NCBI RefSeq assembly: GCF_900169165.1
Contig: NZ_FXYY01000017.1
Span: 1-64,000 of the forward strand
DNA length: 64,000 nucleotides
Direction of reading: 5' to 3'
Source of the DNA: Brevibacterium linens ATCC 9172
Lineage (GTDB): Bacteria > Actinomycetota > Actinomycetes > Actinomycetales > Brevibacteriaceae
Shown here in pieces: positions 43,628 to 52,951 of this stretch. The notes below the pieces were generated by a model. That model was not told the DNA's origin. It did not search any database and worked only from the letters and a program-made list of their open reading frames with translations. Positions within the stretch are counted from its first letter, which is position 1. The number at the start of each line of letters is the position of its first letter. Both the position numbers and the translations under genes were made by a program.

Positions 43628-44471
43628 TCACCCTCTGTCCGAGCCCCGGTTGGGCTCGGACTCGAGCAGGCAGTGCCGCAGCCGACCCGGCGTCGCCGGG
43701 TCCATCCCGTGGGCGAGCAGGTAGGCTTCGACTCCCCCCAGGCGCTCCCCCGTTCGTCGCCGAGGCGGCCCCGTGCTCGGCCGCGATCCGATCGAGGACC
43801 TCGTGCATGAGTTCGGCTGGTGCGGCGGTGGCGGTCTGGGCGAGGTTGCCGGAGATGCCTGCATCGGAGAAGTTCCGGGTGATCGCTTCCAGGAATCCCC
43901 CGGACAGGTGGGTGGAGGTGATGGCGTATTCGGCGACGATCTCCTCGCGTCCCACGCCGAGGAGCTCGAGCAGGAACGCTCCGATCACACCGGTGCGATC
44001 CTTCCCGGCAGAGCAGTGGAAGACCATGCCTTCGGTGCAGTGTTCGGCGATCAGATCGACGGCGACGGCCAGCCGGTGGCCGAAGTGGGCGATCATGAGT
44101 TCGTAGATGCGGCCGAGGCTCCGGTCGCGCAGATCAATTCCGGTCGCCTCGGCGGCGGCTTTCATCTCTTCCCTGCTCAGCGGTCGGCTGGGGAAGAAAT
44201 GGTCATCGAAGACCGGCAGCTCGATATGGCGGACGTCGAGGTCACCGAGCGCATCGGGCAGCTTCGCCCGCTCGCCGATATCGCGCAGATCGATGACGGT
44301 GCCGATGCCGAGTCCGCCGATGTCGGCGCGCGCCCGATCGCTCAGCTGCGCCAGACCGTCAGCCCGGAACACCTTCCCGGATCGCACTCGATGCTCCCCC
44401 GCCTCGGTGACGGGTCCTCCGAGGTCACGGAAATTGAAGGTGCCTTCGATCTCGAGTCTCTCCAGACTCAT
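43628..44471 (-). pseudogene. Tyrosine-protein phosphatase gene with a frameshift near its end
   Basis: The first 240 or so residues are intact: NFRDLGGPVTEAGEHRVRSG, TVIDLRDIGERAKLPDA and the active-site loop VFHCSAGKDRTGVIGAFLLE of the Tyr/lipid phosphatase family (PTP-like, HCxxGxxR). At about 43734-43751 the frame changes; the other frame gives LGGVEAYLLAHGMDPATPGR, the normal end of this family. Removing one C from the six-C (43734-43739) or five-C (43747-43751) run joins them into about 280 residues. Without correction the protein would still keep its active site. It overlaps mazG by four bases. Confidence 0.8.
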
Positions 44472-44953
44472 GGGGTTCTGTCCTCGTCCCGCACCGCGGC
44501 CTTCTCCTCTGCTTTGATCCGACGGTATTCGCGTTCGACGTCATCCAACGATGCCATCTCGTCCCCGGAATCACCGGTGAACGCCAGGGGATGACGACGG
44601 ATGAGTTTGGCCTCGAGGCCATCGATGATGGCACCGAGGCTGTGCCCGTATACCTGCCCGCTGCTCTCATCGAGCAGGGCGGAGTGGAAGAGCACCTGGT
44701 AGAACACATCGCCGAGCTCTTCGATGACGGCCGCCCGGTTCTCAGGCGTGGGTGCGGTCGTGAAATCCTCGAGAGCATCGATGAGTTCGTCGGTCTCCTC
44801 CCGAGCGTACTTCTCCAGGCTCTGGTGATCCTGCCGGCTCGACCAGGGGCAGCGTCGCCGCAGAGTCGCCATCGCGTCGATCACCGGTTGCAGCCGCGGT
44901 TCGGCCTGACTCGGTCCGATCCGGTCCGTTCCCTGCTCGTCACGTTCACCCAC
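44468..44953 (-). CDS. mazG: MazG nucleotide pyrophosphohydrolase
   Basis: This 161-residue single-domain MazG hydrolyses (d)NTPs or related toxic nucleotides to monophosphates. It carries the MazG order LRRRCPWSSRQDHQSLEKYAREETDELIDAL, with the metal-binding ExxE pair, then EELGDVFYQVLFHSALLDE with the second ExxD pair. GTG 44953 is chosen because AGGAGG lies 7 bases upstream. It is the front gene of a pair with the tyrosine phosphatase. Confidence 0.92.
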   Translation of the reverse strand: MGERDEQGTDRIGPSQAEPRLQPVIDAMATLRRRCPWSSRQDHQSLEKYAREETDELIDALEDFTTAPTPENRAAVIEELGDVFYQVLFHSALLDESSGQVYGHSLGAIIDGLEAKLIRRHPLAFTGDSGDEMASLDDVEREYRRIKAEEKAAVRDEDRTP

Positions 44954-44978
44954 GAAAGATCCTCCTGCCGCCACGAAA

Positions 44979-45004
44979 GGCCCTCACCACAAGCGGTGAG
45001 GGCC
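44979..45004 (-). terminator. Hairpin terminator after the CsbD-like gene
   Basis: GGCCCTCACC and GGTGAGGGCC pair around ACAAGC, 11 bases beyond the stop at 45015. Its left arm lies just upstream of the mazG ribosome site, so mazG needs a promoter inside or after it. Confidence 0.75.
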
Positions 45005-45014
45005 GGTTCGCCGG

Positions 45015-45209
45015 TCACTTCGAGAATTTGTCCTTGACCGATGCGCCGAGGTCCTTGACGGACTCGCCGACGTCCTTGGCTTTGGCCTTGAGCTGATCGG
45101 TGGCACCGTCGGCCTTGAGCTCGTCGTCACCGGTCACGTCGCCGACGGCCTCCTTGGCGCGACCACCGAGGTCTTCGGCCCTGTTCTCGAACTTGTCGCC
45201 AACACCCAT
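45015..45209 (-). CDS. CsbD-like small stress protein
   Basis: This 64-residue, highly charged helical protein has the sequence GDKFENRAEDLGGRAKEAVG-D then DELKADGATDQLKAKAKDVG, matching the CsbD pattern. CsbD proteins accumulate in general stress; no biochemical role is established. ATG 45209 has AAGGAG 6 bases upstream, and the same CTAAGGAGTA block is seen before enolase, suggesting strong translation. Confidence 0.88.
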   Translation of the reverse strand: MGVGDKFENRAEDLGGRAKEAVGDVTGDDELKADGATDQLKAKAKDVGESVKDLGASVKDKFSK

Positions 45210-45329
45210 GGGATACTCCTTAGTAGACAGCTGTGTGAGATGCACTTGCTGCTGCAAGCCTCCGCGCTTGGCACTCTACGCCACTGCACTGACACGCGGG
45301 CCGGTCGACGATGAACAGTCGGCGAGTTC

Positions 45330-48300
45330 TCAACCGTTCTTCGCGGCACCGGCTTCCTTGACCTCCGCGGTTTCGGACTCGATGACCGGCAGGATCGCGT
45401 CGAGGAACTGGTGAGCCCACCGCAGAACGTCCGAATCGGTCATCTCCTTGGAGTCGAATCCGCTGCCGGCCATCGGTTTGGGCACGAGGACCGAGCGCAA
45501 CGCCGGTTTGAGCAGCGACTTCGGATACAGGCGTTTGAGCCGGACCACTTGGGAGTCGGAGAGTTCGACGGGTCCGAAGCGGATGAAGTTGCCCTGCATG
45601 ACGATGTCGTTGACCCCGGAGGCTCGGGCGCGGATGCGCAGCCTGGCCACATCGGCGAGGACGCCGACGGGTTCCGGATAGGGGCCGTAGCGGTCGGTGA
45701 GTTCGTCGAGGACCTCCTGCAGCTGTGCTTCGTCGGTCGCCGCAGCAAGCTTCCGATAGGCCTCGAGTCGCAGTCGTTCGTGATCGACGTAGTCGGCCGG
45801 CAGGTGGGCGTCGACGGGCAGTTCGATGCGCATGTCGGCCTCGGGCTCGGTCTCCTCACCGCGGAACTTCGCCACGGCCTCGCCGACGAGGCGAACGTAG
45901 AGGTCGAAGCCCACACCTTCGATATGGCCCGACTGCTGACCGCCGAGCAGGTTGCCGGCTCCGCGGATCTCGAGGTCCTTCATCGCCACCTGCATCCCGG
46001 CCCCCAGTTCAGTGTGCGCGGCCAGGGTCGTCAGACGGTCGTGTGCGGTCTCGGTCAGCTGCGTGTCCGGCGGGTAGAGGAAGTAGGCGTAGGCACGTTC
46101 GCGTCCACGGCCCACACGTCCGCGCAGCTGATGCAGTTGGGAGAGCCCGTAGCGGTCGGCATTGTCGATGATGAGCGTGTTCGCATTCGCGATGTCGATT
46201 CCTGTTTCGACGATCGTCGTGCACACGAGCACGTCGTACTTCTTCTCCCAGAAGTCGACGATGACCTGTTCGAGTCGTGTCTCGTTCATCTTGCCGTGGG
46301 CGATGGCGATCCGCGCCTCGGGCACCATCTCGGCGATGTGACCGGCAACGGCTTCGATATCGCGGACCCTGTTGTGGATGTAGAAGACCTGTCCCTCGCG
46401 CATGAGCTCGCGGCGGATCGCTGCCTTGATCTGCTTGTCCTCGCGTTTGCCCACATAGGTCAGCACCGGGTGCCGTTCTTCCGGCGGTGTGGCCAGGGTC
46501 GACATCTCGCGGATGCCGGTCACGGCCATCTCCAGGGTGCGCGGGATCGGGGTCGCCGACATGGCGAGGACGTCGACGTTCGTCCGCAGCGCCTTGAGCG
46601 TCTCCTTGTGTTCGACGCCGAAGCGCTGCTCCTCGTCGATGATGACGAGTCCGAGTTCCTTGAACCGCACTTCGCCGCTGAGCAGCCGGTGGGTGCCGAT
46701 GACGAGGTCGAGTCTGCCGTCGGCCAGATCCTCCTTGACCTTCTCGGATTCCTGTTTGGTCTGGAACCGGGAAAGAGCGCCGATGGTGACGGGGAATCCC
46801 GAGTAACGTTCGGCGAAGGTCTCATAGTGCTGTTGGACGAGCAGCGTCGTCGGCACGAGCACGGCGACCTGTTTGCCCTCCTGGATCGCCTTGAACGCGG
46901 CACGAACCGCGATCTCCGTCTTCCCGTAGCCCACATCGCCGCAGATCAGACGATCCATCGGCACGGTCTTCTCCATGTCCGACTTGACCTCGTCGATGGT
47001 GGTCAGCTGGTCGGCGGTCTCCACATAGTGGAAGGCGTCCTCGAGTTCGCGCTGCCAGGGGGTGTCCGGCCCGAACGCGTGGCCGACGGTGGCCTGACGG
47101 GCGGAATACAGGCGGATGAGTTCTCCGGCGATCTCCTTGACTGCCTTGCGGGCCTTCGCCTTCGTCGTCTGCCAGTCGGCGCCGCCCATCTTGTTGAGAT
47201 TCGGGCTCTCCCCGCCGACATAACGGGTGACCTGGTCGAGCGCATCGCTGGGGACATAGAGGCGGTCGCCGGGCTGTCCGCGTTTGGCGGGTGCGTATTC
47301 GATGATGAGGTATTCGCGGGTGTGCTTGTTCGCACCCTTGCCCGCGGTCCGCTGCGTCATTTCGACGAATCGCCCGACACCGTGCTGGTCGTGGACGACG
47401 TAGTCGCCGGGTGCCAGGTTGAGCGGGTCGACCTGGTTGCGCCGACGGCGGGTGGGCAGCTTGCGCATGTCCCGCGTCGAGGTGGCCGCCGCCCGACCGA
47501 GCACATCGGCTTCGGTGAGCACGGCGAGCTTGAGATCGTCGAAGACGAATCCGCCGAAGGAGGCGGCCGTCGTCACGGTCACCAGGGCTTCGGGCAGATC
47601 GGTGGGGTCATCGACGAAGGCGGCGGGCACTCCGGCTTCGGAGAACACCTCGACCATGCGTCGGCCGGGCCCCTGGCCCTCGGTGAGCACTAGGATGCGC
47701 CACCGGTCGTGGATGAGTCCCTTGACGTCGGCGAGGATCGCTTCGACGTCGCCGGCATAGCCCTTCGGGATGCGCGCGGGAACGGAGAAGATGTTCTCTT
47801 CGGGGCCGGCGAGCTCCTCGTCGGCGGCGAATCCGCCGATCTCCCACCAGGCCAGGCCGATGAGGCGAGCGCCGTCGGCCATCTCGGCCACGGTGCGGAA
47901 GCTGGCGGCCGACAGGTCGATCGGGGTCTGACCCCCACCGGCGGCTCCGGTCCAGGCGGCTTCGAGGAATTCGTTCGTCGTCTCCACGAGATCCGCGGCG
48001 CGGGCGTCGACGCGTTCTGGTTCGGTGATGATGATCTTCGACGTGGGCGGCAGCAGAGCGATGAGCGGCTCCATCCCGTCGGCGAGGACGGCGGTGAGCG
48101 ACTCCATGCCTTCGACGGCGACTCCGCCGGCGATCTTGTCGAGCATATCGGCGGCGCTGGGGACCTCCTCGGCGAGTTCTGCGGCCCTCTTCCGCACCGA
48201 ATCGGTCAGGAGCAGCTCCCGGCACGGCGGTGCCGACAGGTCCACGGGTGCGTCACCGTCTTCGGTGGGGATGGAGCGCTGGTCGCTGACGGAGAATTCG

Positions 48301-48929
48301 CGGATCTCGTCGACCTCGTCGCCGAAGAACTCCACACGCAGCGCCCGCTCCGAGGTGGCCGGGAAGATATCGACGATTCCGCCGCGGACCGCGAATTCGC
48401 CGCGTCTGGAGACCATGTCGACGCGGGAGTACGCGAGTTCGGTGAGCCGTTCGGCCAGGGCATCGATCTCACATTCGTCGCCGACGGCGAGCTCGACCGG
48501 TTCGATGTCGCCGAGCCCCTTGGCCAGGGGCTGGAGGAAGGCGCGCACGGGCGCGATGATGAAAGTCAGCTCTCGACCGGGAGTGGGATGGGCCAGGCGG
48601 CGCAGCACCTCGAGACGCTGACCGACGGTGTCCGAACGCGGCGACAGCTTCTCGTGCGGCAGGGTCTCCCAGCTGGGGAAGATCGCGATCGACGCCGATG
48701 GCACCCAGTCGGCCAGCGCCTGGGCGAGGTCTTCGGCCTCACGCGTCGTGGCCGTGACGATGAGCTGCGGCGCAGAGGCCCCGTCGGGGGTGACGGTGCG
48801 GCGCAGGATCGACGGCCACAGTCCCTTGATCGCATCGATCGTTCCACCGGCGGTGTTCGCGTCGTTGAAGGCCGCGACGAGTTCGGTGATGGTGGGATTC
48901 CGGCGGGTGAGATCAAGTCCGTTGAGCAC
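45330..48929 (-). CDS. mfd: Transcription-repair coupling factor
   Basis: This 1199-residue Mfd removes RNA polymerase stalled at DNA lesions and recruits UvrA. The UvrB-like N-terminal modules come first (TREAEDLAQALADWVPS, FPSWETLPHEKLSPR), then the RNA-polymerase-interacting domain with LAPGDYVVHDQHGVGRFVEM. The SF2 motor follows: GDVGYGKTEIAVRAAFKA (Walker A), VIIDEEQRFGVEHKE (DEEQ), SATPIPRTLEMA, RVGRGRERAYAYFL. The D7 autoinhibitory domain is last. GTG 48929 has TAGACT six bases upstream. Confidence 0.96.
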   Translation of the reverse strand: MLNGLDLTRRNPTITELVAAFNDANTAGGTIDAIKGLWPSILRRTVTPDGASAPQLIVTATTREAEDLAQALADWVPSASIAIFPSWETLPHEKLSPRSDTVGQRLEVLRRLAHPTPGRELTFIIAPVRAFLQPLAKGLGDIEPVELAVGDECEIDALAERLTELAYSRVDMVSRRGEFAVRGGIVDIFPATSERALRVEFFGDEVDEIREFSVSDQRSIPTEDGDAPVDLSAPPCRELLLTDSVRKRAAELAEEVPSAADMLDKIAGGVAVEGMESLTAVLADGMEPLIALLPPTSKIIITEPERVDARAADLVETTNEFLEAAWTGAAGGGQTPIDLSAASFRTVAEMADGARLIGLAWWEIGGFAADEELAGPEENIFSVPARIPKGYAGDVEAILADVKGLIHDRWRILVLTEGQGPGRRMVEVFSEAGVPAAFVDDPTDLPEALVTVTTAASFGGFVFDDLKLAVLTEADVLGRAAATSTRDMRKLPTRRRRNQVDPLNLAPGDYVVHDQHGVGRFVEMTQRTAGKGANKHTREYLIIEYAPAKRGQPGDRLYVPSDALDQVTRYVGGESPNLNKMGGADWQTTKAKARKAVKEIAGELIRLYSARQATVGHAFGPDTPWQRELEDAFHYVETADQLTTIDEVKSDMEKTVPMDRLICGDVGYGKTEIAVRAAFKAIQEGKQVAVLVPTTLLVQQHYETFAERYSGFPVTIGALSRFQTKQESEKVKEDLADGRLDLVIGTHRLLSGEVRFKELGLVIIDEEQRFGVEHKETLKALRTNVDVLAMSATPIPRTLEMAVTGIREMSTLATPPEERHPVLTYVGKREDKQIKAAIRRELMREGQVFYIHNRVRDIEAVAGHIAEMVPEARIAIAHGKMNETRLEQVIVDFWEKKYDVLVCTTIVETGIDIANANTLIIDNADRYGLSQLHQLRGRVGRGRERAYAYFLYPPDTQLTETAHDRLTTLAAHTELGAGMQVAMKDLEIRGAGNLLGGQQSGHIEGVGFDLYVRLVGEAVAKFRGEETEPEADMRIELPVDAHLPADYVDHERLRLEAYRKLAAATDEAQLQEVLDELTDRYGPYPEPVGVLADVARLRIRARASGVNDIVMQGNFIRFGPVELSDSQVVRLKRLYPKSLLKPALRSVLVPKPMAGSGFDSKEMTDSDVLRWAHQFLDAILPVIESETAEVKEAGAAKNG

Positions 48930-48935
48930 CCGAAC

Positions 48936-48941
48936 AGTCTA
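48936..48941 (-). promoter_or_regulatory. -10 element of mfd (leaderless)
   Basis: TAGACT, then GTTCGG, then GTG 48929, on the minus strand. The arrangement is almost identical to that before purN. Confidence 0.6.
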
Positions 48942-49032
48942 GGCCACGCAGCTGACACGACCCATTCGGCACACGAATCGAAACGGTGGAGGGGCGCGGG
49001 AGCCGAAAACGTGTGAGGATGAGCATTCGCTC

Positions 49033-50505
49033 ATGAAGAGAACAGTCCTTTCAGGATTGGCCGCAGCGGCTCTCCTGCTCACAGGGTGCACGGCCGATGC
49101 CGATGACGACATCGCCGTCGCCGAACGCTGGGACTTCCGCTCCCGCCCCGAACTCGCCCCGCCGAAGGTCAACATCGATTCCGGGTCCTTCCCCGACGAC
49201 AACGGAGAGCTGGAGACGTTCCTCGCTCCGAAGGGACAGACGCAGACCGACGACAAGTCCTGGGTGGGCGGCCTCATCCTCGACTCCGCCGGTGACCCGG
49301 TGTGGATCCGGAACGAGGCCGAGGCACTGTGGGATCTGCGCGTCCAGGAATATCAGGGGCAGCCGGTGCTCACCTGGTGGGAGGGGCTGGCCGAGACGCC
49401 GCACACCGCCGGTGAGGTCGTCATCGTCGACACCTCGTATCGGGAGATCGCCCGTGTCGGCATGGGCGGAGAGCTCCCCAAGGACACCTCCGACCTGCAC
49501 GAGACGACCATCACCGCCGATGACACCATGTTCCTCATCTCCTATGTCAAGACGCAGACGGATCTGCGCTCCGTCGGCGGAGACGAGGACGGTTGGGCCT
49601 GGGAGGGAATCGTCCAGGAGGTCGACATCGCAACCGGTGATCCGCTGTTCGAGTGGCACTCCCTCGATGCCGTCCCCGTCGACCAGCCCGAGGCGGAGCT
49701 CAAGGACGGTGAGGGCACGAAGGACGACCCCTTCGACTACATCCACCTCAACTCCGTGTCCGAGGACGACGACGGCAAGTCCCTGCTCGTCTCGGCACGC
49801 AACACTCATGCGGTCTACCAGCTCGACCGGACGAGCGCCGACCTCAACTGGGTCCTGGGCGGCAAGGCCTCGGACTTCGAGATGGGCGACGGCGCACAGT
49901 TCGCCTGGCAGCACGATGCCCAGCGCCGGTCCGATGGAACGCTGACCCTGTTCGACAACCATGCCGCGCCTCGGCTCGGCGACACCCGCGGTCTGCGCCT
50001 CGACGTCGACGAGAAGAAGAAACGCGCCGAGGTGGTCACGGAGTATCCCGCCCCCGACGACCGTTCGTCGGGCAGTCAGGGCAACTTCCAAGAGCTGCCC
50101 AACGGCAACGTCGTCCTCGGCTGGGGTTCGGAACCCTACGTCTCCGAATTCTCCAAGGACGGCAAGCTGCTCGCCGATCTGACCTTCACCGGCGGATCGA
50201 ACTACCGGGCCTACCGGTTCGACTGGCATGCCCAGCCGACCGTTCCCCCGACCGCGACGAAGTCGCAGCCGCAGGCCGACATCACCCGCGTGCACATGAG
50301 CTGGAACGGAGCCACCGAGGTGGCTTCGTGGAGAGTGCTCAGCGGAGACGACGAGGAGCACCTGGTCGAGAACACCGAGGTCGAACGCACCGGCTTCGAG
50401 ACGGCGGCGGACATCACCCCGAACGGTTCGACGATCATCGTCGAAGCTCTCGACGCCGACGGCAAGTCCCTCGGGTCGACCAGAGCGGAGTCCCGGAACA
50501 GATAG
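49033..50505 (+). CDS. Arylsulfotransferase-like lipoprotein (ASST family)
   Basis: This 490-residue secreted protein has a lipoprotein signal peptide with lipobox LLTGC (C19). The body is a beta-propeller of the arylsulfotransferase (ASST-2) type: YVKTQTDLRSVGGDEDGWAW, DPFDYIHLNSVSEDDDGKSL, LVSARNTHAVYQLD, and WQHDAQRRSDGTLTLFDNHA, where the histidine corresponds to the family active site. A C-terminal beta-sandwich follows. Actinobacterial homologues are common and uncharacterised; sulfotransfer has not been shown for this branch. Confidence 0.85.
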   Translation: MKRTVLSGLAAAALLLTGCTADADDDIAVAERWDFRSRPELAPPKVNIDSGSFPDDNGELETFLAPKGQTQTDDKSWVGGLILDSAGDPVWIRNEAEALWDLRVQEYQGQPVLTWWEGLAETPHTAGEVVIVDTSYREIARVGMGGELPKDTSDLHETTITADDTMFLISYVKTQTDLRSVGGDEDGWAWEGIVQEVDIATGDPLFEWHSLDAVPVDQPEAELKDGEGTKDDPFDYIHLNSVSEDDDGKSLLVSARNTHAVYQLDRTSADLNWVLGGKASDFEMGDGAQFAWQHDAQRRSDGTLTLFDNHAAPRLGDTRGLRLDVDEKKKRAEVVTEYPAPDDRSSGSQGNFQELPNGNVVLGWGSEPYVSEFSKDGKLLADLTFTGGSNYRAYRFDWHAQPTVPPTATKSQPQADITRVHMSWNGATEVASWRVLSGDDEEHLVENTEVERTGFETAADITPNGSTIIVEALDADGKSLGSTRAESRNR

Positions 50506-50615
50506 CTCCAGGGGCTTGCCGGGCCGTGAATATTTCGAGGCGATAACGTGCCTAACGGTACGATCACGATTGACCGGGCGGCCCGGATGTTCGGGGTTCT
50601 CCAATCTTCATCGCC

Positions 50616-50621
50616 CACAAT
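50616..50621 (+). promoter_or_regulatory. -10 element of the rhomboid gene (leaderless)
   Basis: CACAAT, then six bases, then ATG 50628. The first position differs from TANNNT. Confidence 0.4.
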
Positions 50622-50627
50622 TGGACC

Positions 50628-51344
50628 ATGACCGACCACTCCCCTCGTTTCTCCGCCGAGGAATCCCGCCTCCTCTTCGGCTCTGACTCCACCGACTCCG
50701 GCGATCCCCGCACCGGTCGTTCCGCGAATCTCCCGGTCGCGCACCTGAACACCACAGTCGACCGGCCGCATCTGCTCTCTCGGTTCGCTCCGGTGCTGAT
50801 CGTCCTGGCGGTGATGTGGGTCGTCGAGATCGTCGACGCGATCCTGCCTCTCGACCTCGACGCTTTCAGCCTGCAGTCATGGAATCCGCTCTCGCTCTAC
50901 GGCTTGATCACCTCGCCGCTGCTGCACTCGGGCTTCGGCCATCTTCTGGCCAATACCTTCCCGTTCTTCGTCCTCGGCATCGTCATCGCGTTCGAGGGCA
51001 GGCGGCGCTTCTGGACGGTCACGGGCATGACGGCGCTCAGCTCCGGGCTCGGCGCGTGGCTGACGACTCTGCCCGGCCAGCACATCGTCGGAGCGTCGGG
51101 CATCGTCTTCGGATTCTTCGGTTACCTCGCCCTGCGCACGTGGTTCACCGATGACCTTCTGCGCAAGATCATCTACTTCGCGATCGGCCTGTTCATCTTC
51201 GTCACCTACGGGGCATCGATGATCTTCGGCATGCTGCCGCAGACCAACGACATCTCGTGGCAGGGCCACCTGTTCGGATTCGCCGGCGGCATCTTCGCCG
51301 CGTGGTGGCTGCACCGCCGCCCGGAGACGCAGAAGCCGGCCTGA
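50628..51344 (+). CDS. Rhomboid intramembrane serine protease
   Basis: This 238-residue, six-helix protein has a polar N-terminal tail of about 50 residues. The catalytic dyad is S157 (GASG, 155-158) and H214 (WQGHLFGFAGG). H105 and N109 in SGFGHLLANTFPFF supply the oxyanion region. All active residues are in place. Substrates are unknown. It converges on pth. Confidence 0.93.
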   Translation: MTDHSPRFSAEESRLLFGSDSTDSGDPRTGRSANLPVAHLNTTVDRPHLLSRFAPVLIVLAVMWVVEIVDAILPLDLDAFSLQSWNPLSLYGLITSPLLHSGFGHLLANTFPFFVLGIVIAFEGRRRFWTVTGMTALSSGLGAWLTTLPGQHIVGASGIVFGFFGYLALRTWFTDDLLRKIIYFAIGLFIFVTYGASMIFGMLPQTNDISWQGHLFGFAGGIFAAWWLHRRPETQKPA

Positions 51345-51369
51345 ATCCCGGGCAGCGCCCGCACCCTGA

Positions 51370-51969
51370 TCAGCGGGAGTGGAACTTCTGCTGCATATCG
51401 GTGAGTCCGTTGACGATGAGCTCTTCGACGGCGTCGGCGAGGTCGGAGACGAAGATCGGCAGCATCGTGCGTTCGTCCTTCGAGAACGGGCGCAGCACAT
51501 GATCGGCGGTGTCCTGGCGCCCCCGCGGACGTCCGACTCCTGCTCGCACCCGCAGATAGTCCTTCGTCCCCAATACCGAGGTCATCGAACGCAGACCGTT
51601 GTGTCCGCCCTCTCCCCCGCCGAGCTTGGCTCTGATGGCGTCGAAGGGGATGTCCACATCGTCGTGGACGGCGATGATTCGATCGGTGCCGATTCCGTAG
51701 AAGTCAGCCAGCGCGCGCACCGGTCCGCCGGATTCGTTCATGTATCCCGTCGAGGTGGCCAGCACCACCCGCGGACCGGGCAGTCCGGGCACGCTGCCGC
51801 CGGGCAGTCGCCCGGTGCCGACGTTCGCGCGCAGCTTCGTCCGTGTCAGTGAAGTTCCGATGCGGGAGGCGAGTTCGGCGATGACCATCTGTCCGATGTT
51901 GTGCCGGGTCGATTCGTACTTGGGTCCGGGATTGCCCAGTCCGAAGACCAACCATGCGTCGTTCGACAT
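51370..51969 (-). CDS. pth: Peptidyl-tRNA hydrolase
   Basis: This 199-residue enzyme frees tRNA from prematurely released peptides. FGLGNPGPKYESTRHNIGQM has N12 and catalytic H23; STGYMNESGGPVRALADFY and HDDVDIPFDAIRAKLGGGEGGHNGLRS carry the remaining active-site Asn/Asp. AAGGA precedes the ATG. It follows rplY on the same strand as in most actinobacteria, but with a hairpin between. Confidence 0.95.
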   Translation of the reverse strand: MSNDAWLVFGLGNPGPKYESTRHNIGQMVIAELASRIGTSLTRTKLRANVGTGRLPGGSVPGLPGPRVVLATSTGYMNESGGPVRALADFYGIGTDRIIAVHDDVDIPFDAIRAKLGGGEGGHNGLRSMTSVLGTKDYLRVRAGVGRPRGRQDTADHVLRPFSKDERTMLPIFVSDLADAVEELIVNGLTDMQQKFHSR

Positions 51970-52069
51970 TGCCGTCCTTGTCCGTCGTGTCCGTGCCCGA
52001 TGACCGGGAAGTGATGCTGCTGCTCGCTGCCGGGCGAGTCAGCTGCCGGGTTCTCTCCTGACACACATA

Positions 52070-52102
52070 TTCGGTGGGCCGCCCACCGGGCGACCCACCG
52101 AA
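52070..52102 (-). terminator. Hairpin between rplY and pth
   Basis: TTCGGTGGG and CCCACCGAA pair around a 15-base loop that can itself fold. It lies about 55 bases past the rplY stop. Confidence 0.6.
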
Positions 52103-52158
52103 CCGCGTAGTCAGTCAGTGCTCCTCACGGCACCTTTGGGTGCAGCGAGGAGAGAAGA

Positions 52159-52803
52159 TCACTCCTCTTCGGAGGCCTCTTCTGCACCGGACTCCTCAGC
52201 AGCCTCGTCCTCGGTCGACTCTTCAGCAGACTCTTCCTCGGCATCGGACTCGGTGTCCATCTCGATCTCTTCGGAGACGTTGACGATGAGCTGCTCTTCG
52301 TCGGCGACGAGCTCGACGCCTGCAGGCAACTCGACCTGACCGGCCAGGAGGTGCTCGCCGGCGGGACGGCCTTCGATGGAGACCTCGATGATCTCGGGCA
52401 GCTTGGTCGCATCGGCCTTGATGGCGATGGTCGACTCTTCCTGCGAGACCATGGTGCCGGGAGCGGCTTCTCCGACGACGTGGATCGGCACGTCGACCTC
52501 GATCTTCTCGCCGCGCTTGACGATGATGAGGTCGAGGTGTTCGATATCGCGACGGACGGGTTCGATCTGCACGTCACGCGCAATGGCGAGGACGTTCTTC
52601 GATCCGTCGGTGCTTTCGATCTCGAGCAGAGCGTTGGCGTGCTTGAGAGCCAGCATGGTGGCGTGGCCCTCGAGCGACACGTGCACGGGATCTCCGCCGT
52701 GACCGTAGATGACCGCGGGGATGCGTCCCGCGCGGCGGATGCGGCGCGCTGCGCCCTTGCCGAACTCGTTGCGAGCTTCGGCCAGAAGTTTGAAGTCAGC
52801 CAT
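52159..52803 (-). CDS. rplY: 50S ribosomal protein L25/general stress protein Ctc
   Basis: This 214-residue protein has the two-domain CTC form of L25, which binds 5S rRNA. N-terminal EFGKGAARRIRRAGRIPAVIYG is the RNA-binding part, and HVVGEAAPG and EVSIEGRPAGEHLLAGQVEL belong to the C-terminal beta domain. The last 40 residues are almost all Glu, Ala and Ser, an acidic tail of no known role that is common in this family. The ATG at 52803 has a GAAGGGAAG ribosome site. Confidence 0.94.
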   Translation of the reverse strand: MADFKLLAEARNEFGKGAARRIRRAGRIPAVIYGHGGDPVHVSLEGHATMLALKHANALLEIESTDGSKNVLAIARDVQIEPVRRDIEHLDLIIVKRGEKIEVDVPIHVVGEAAPGTMVSQEESTIAIKADATKLPEIIEVSIEGRPAGEHLLAGQVELPAGVELVADEEQLIVNVSEEIEMDTESDAEEESAEESTEDEAAEESGAEEASEEE

Positions 52804-52951
52804 TTTCTTCCCTTCGTGGTGAACTTACCTTCGAGCACCACGGCGAAACAGCCTGAGCACCCACGCGAATCTCGAACCCCGTGGGCTCGCTTCGTGGGAC
52901 AGGACCGCGTCGATCACGGAGACATCAGTCTCCCTCGCCGAGGCAACCCGG

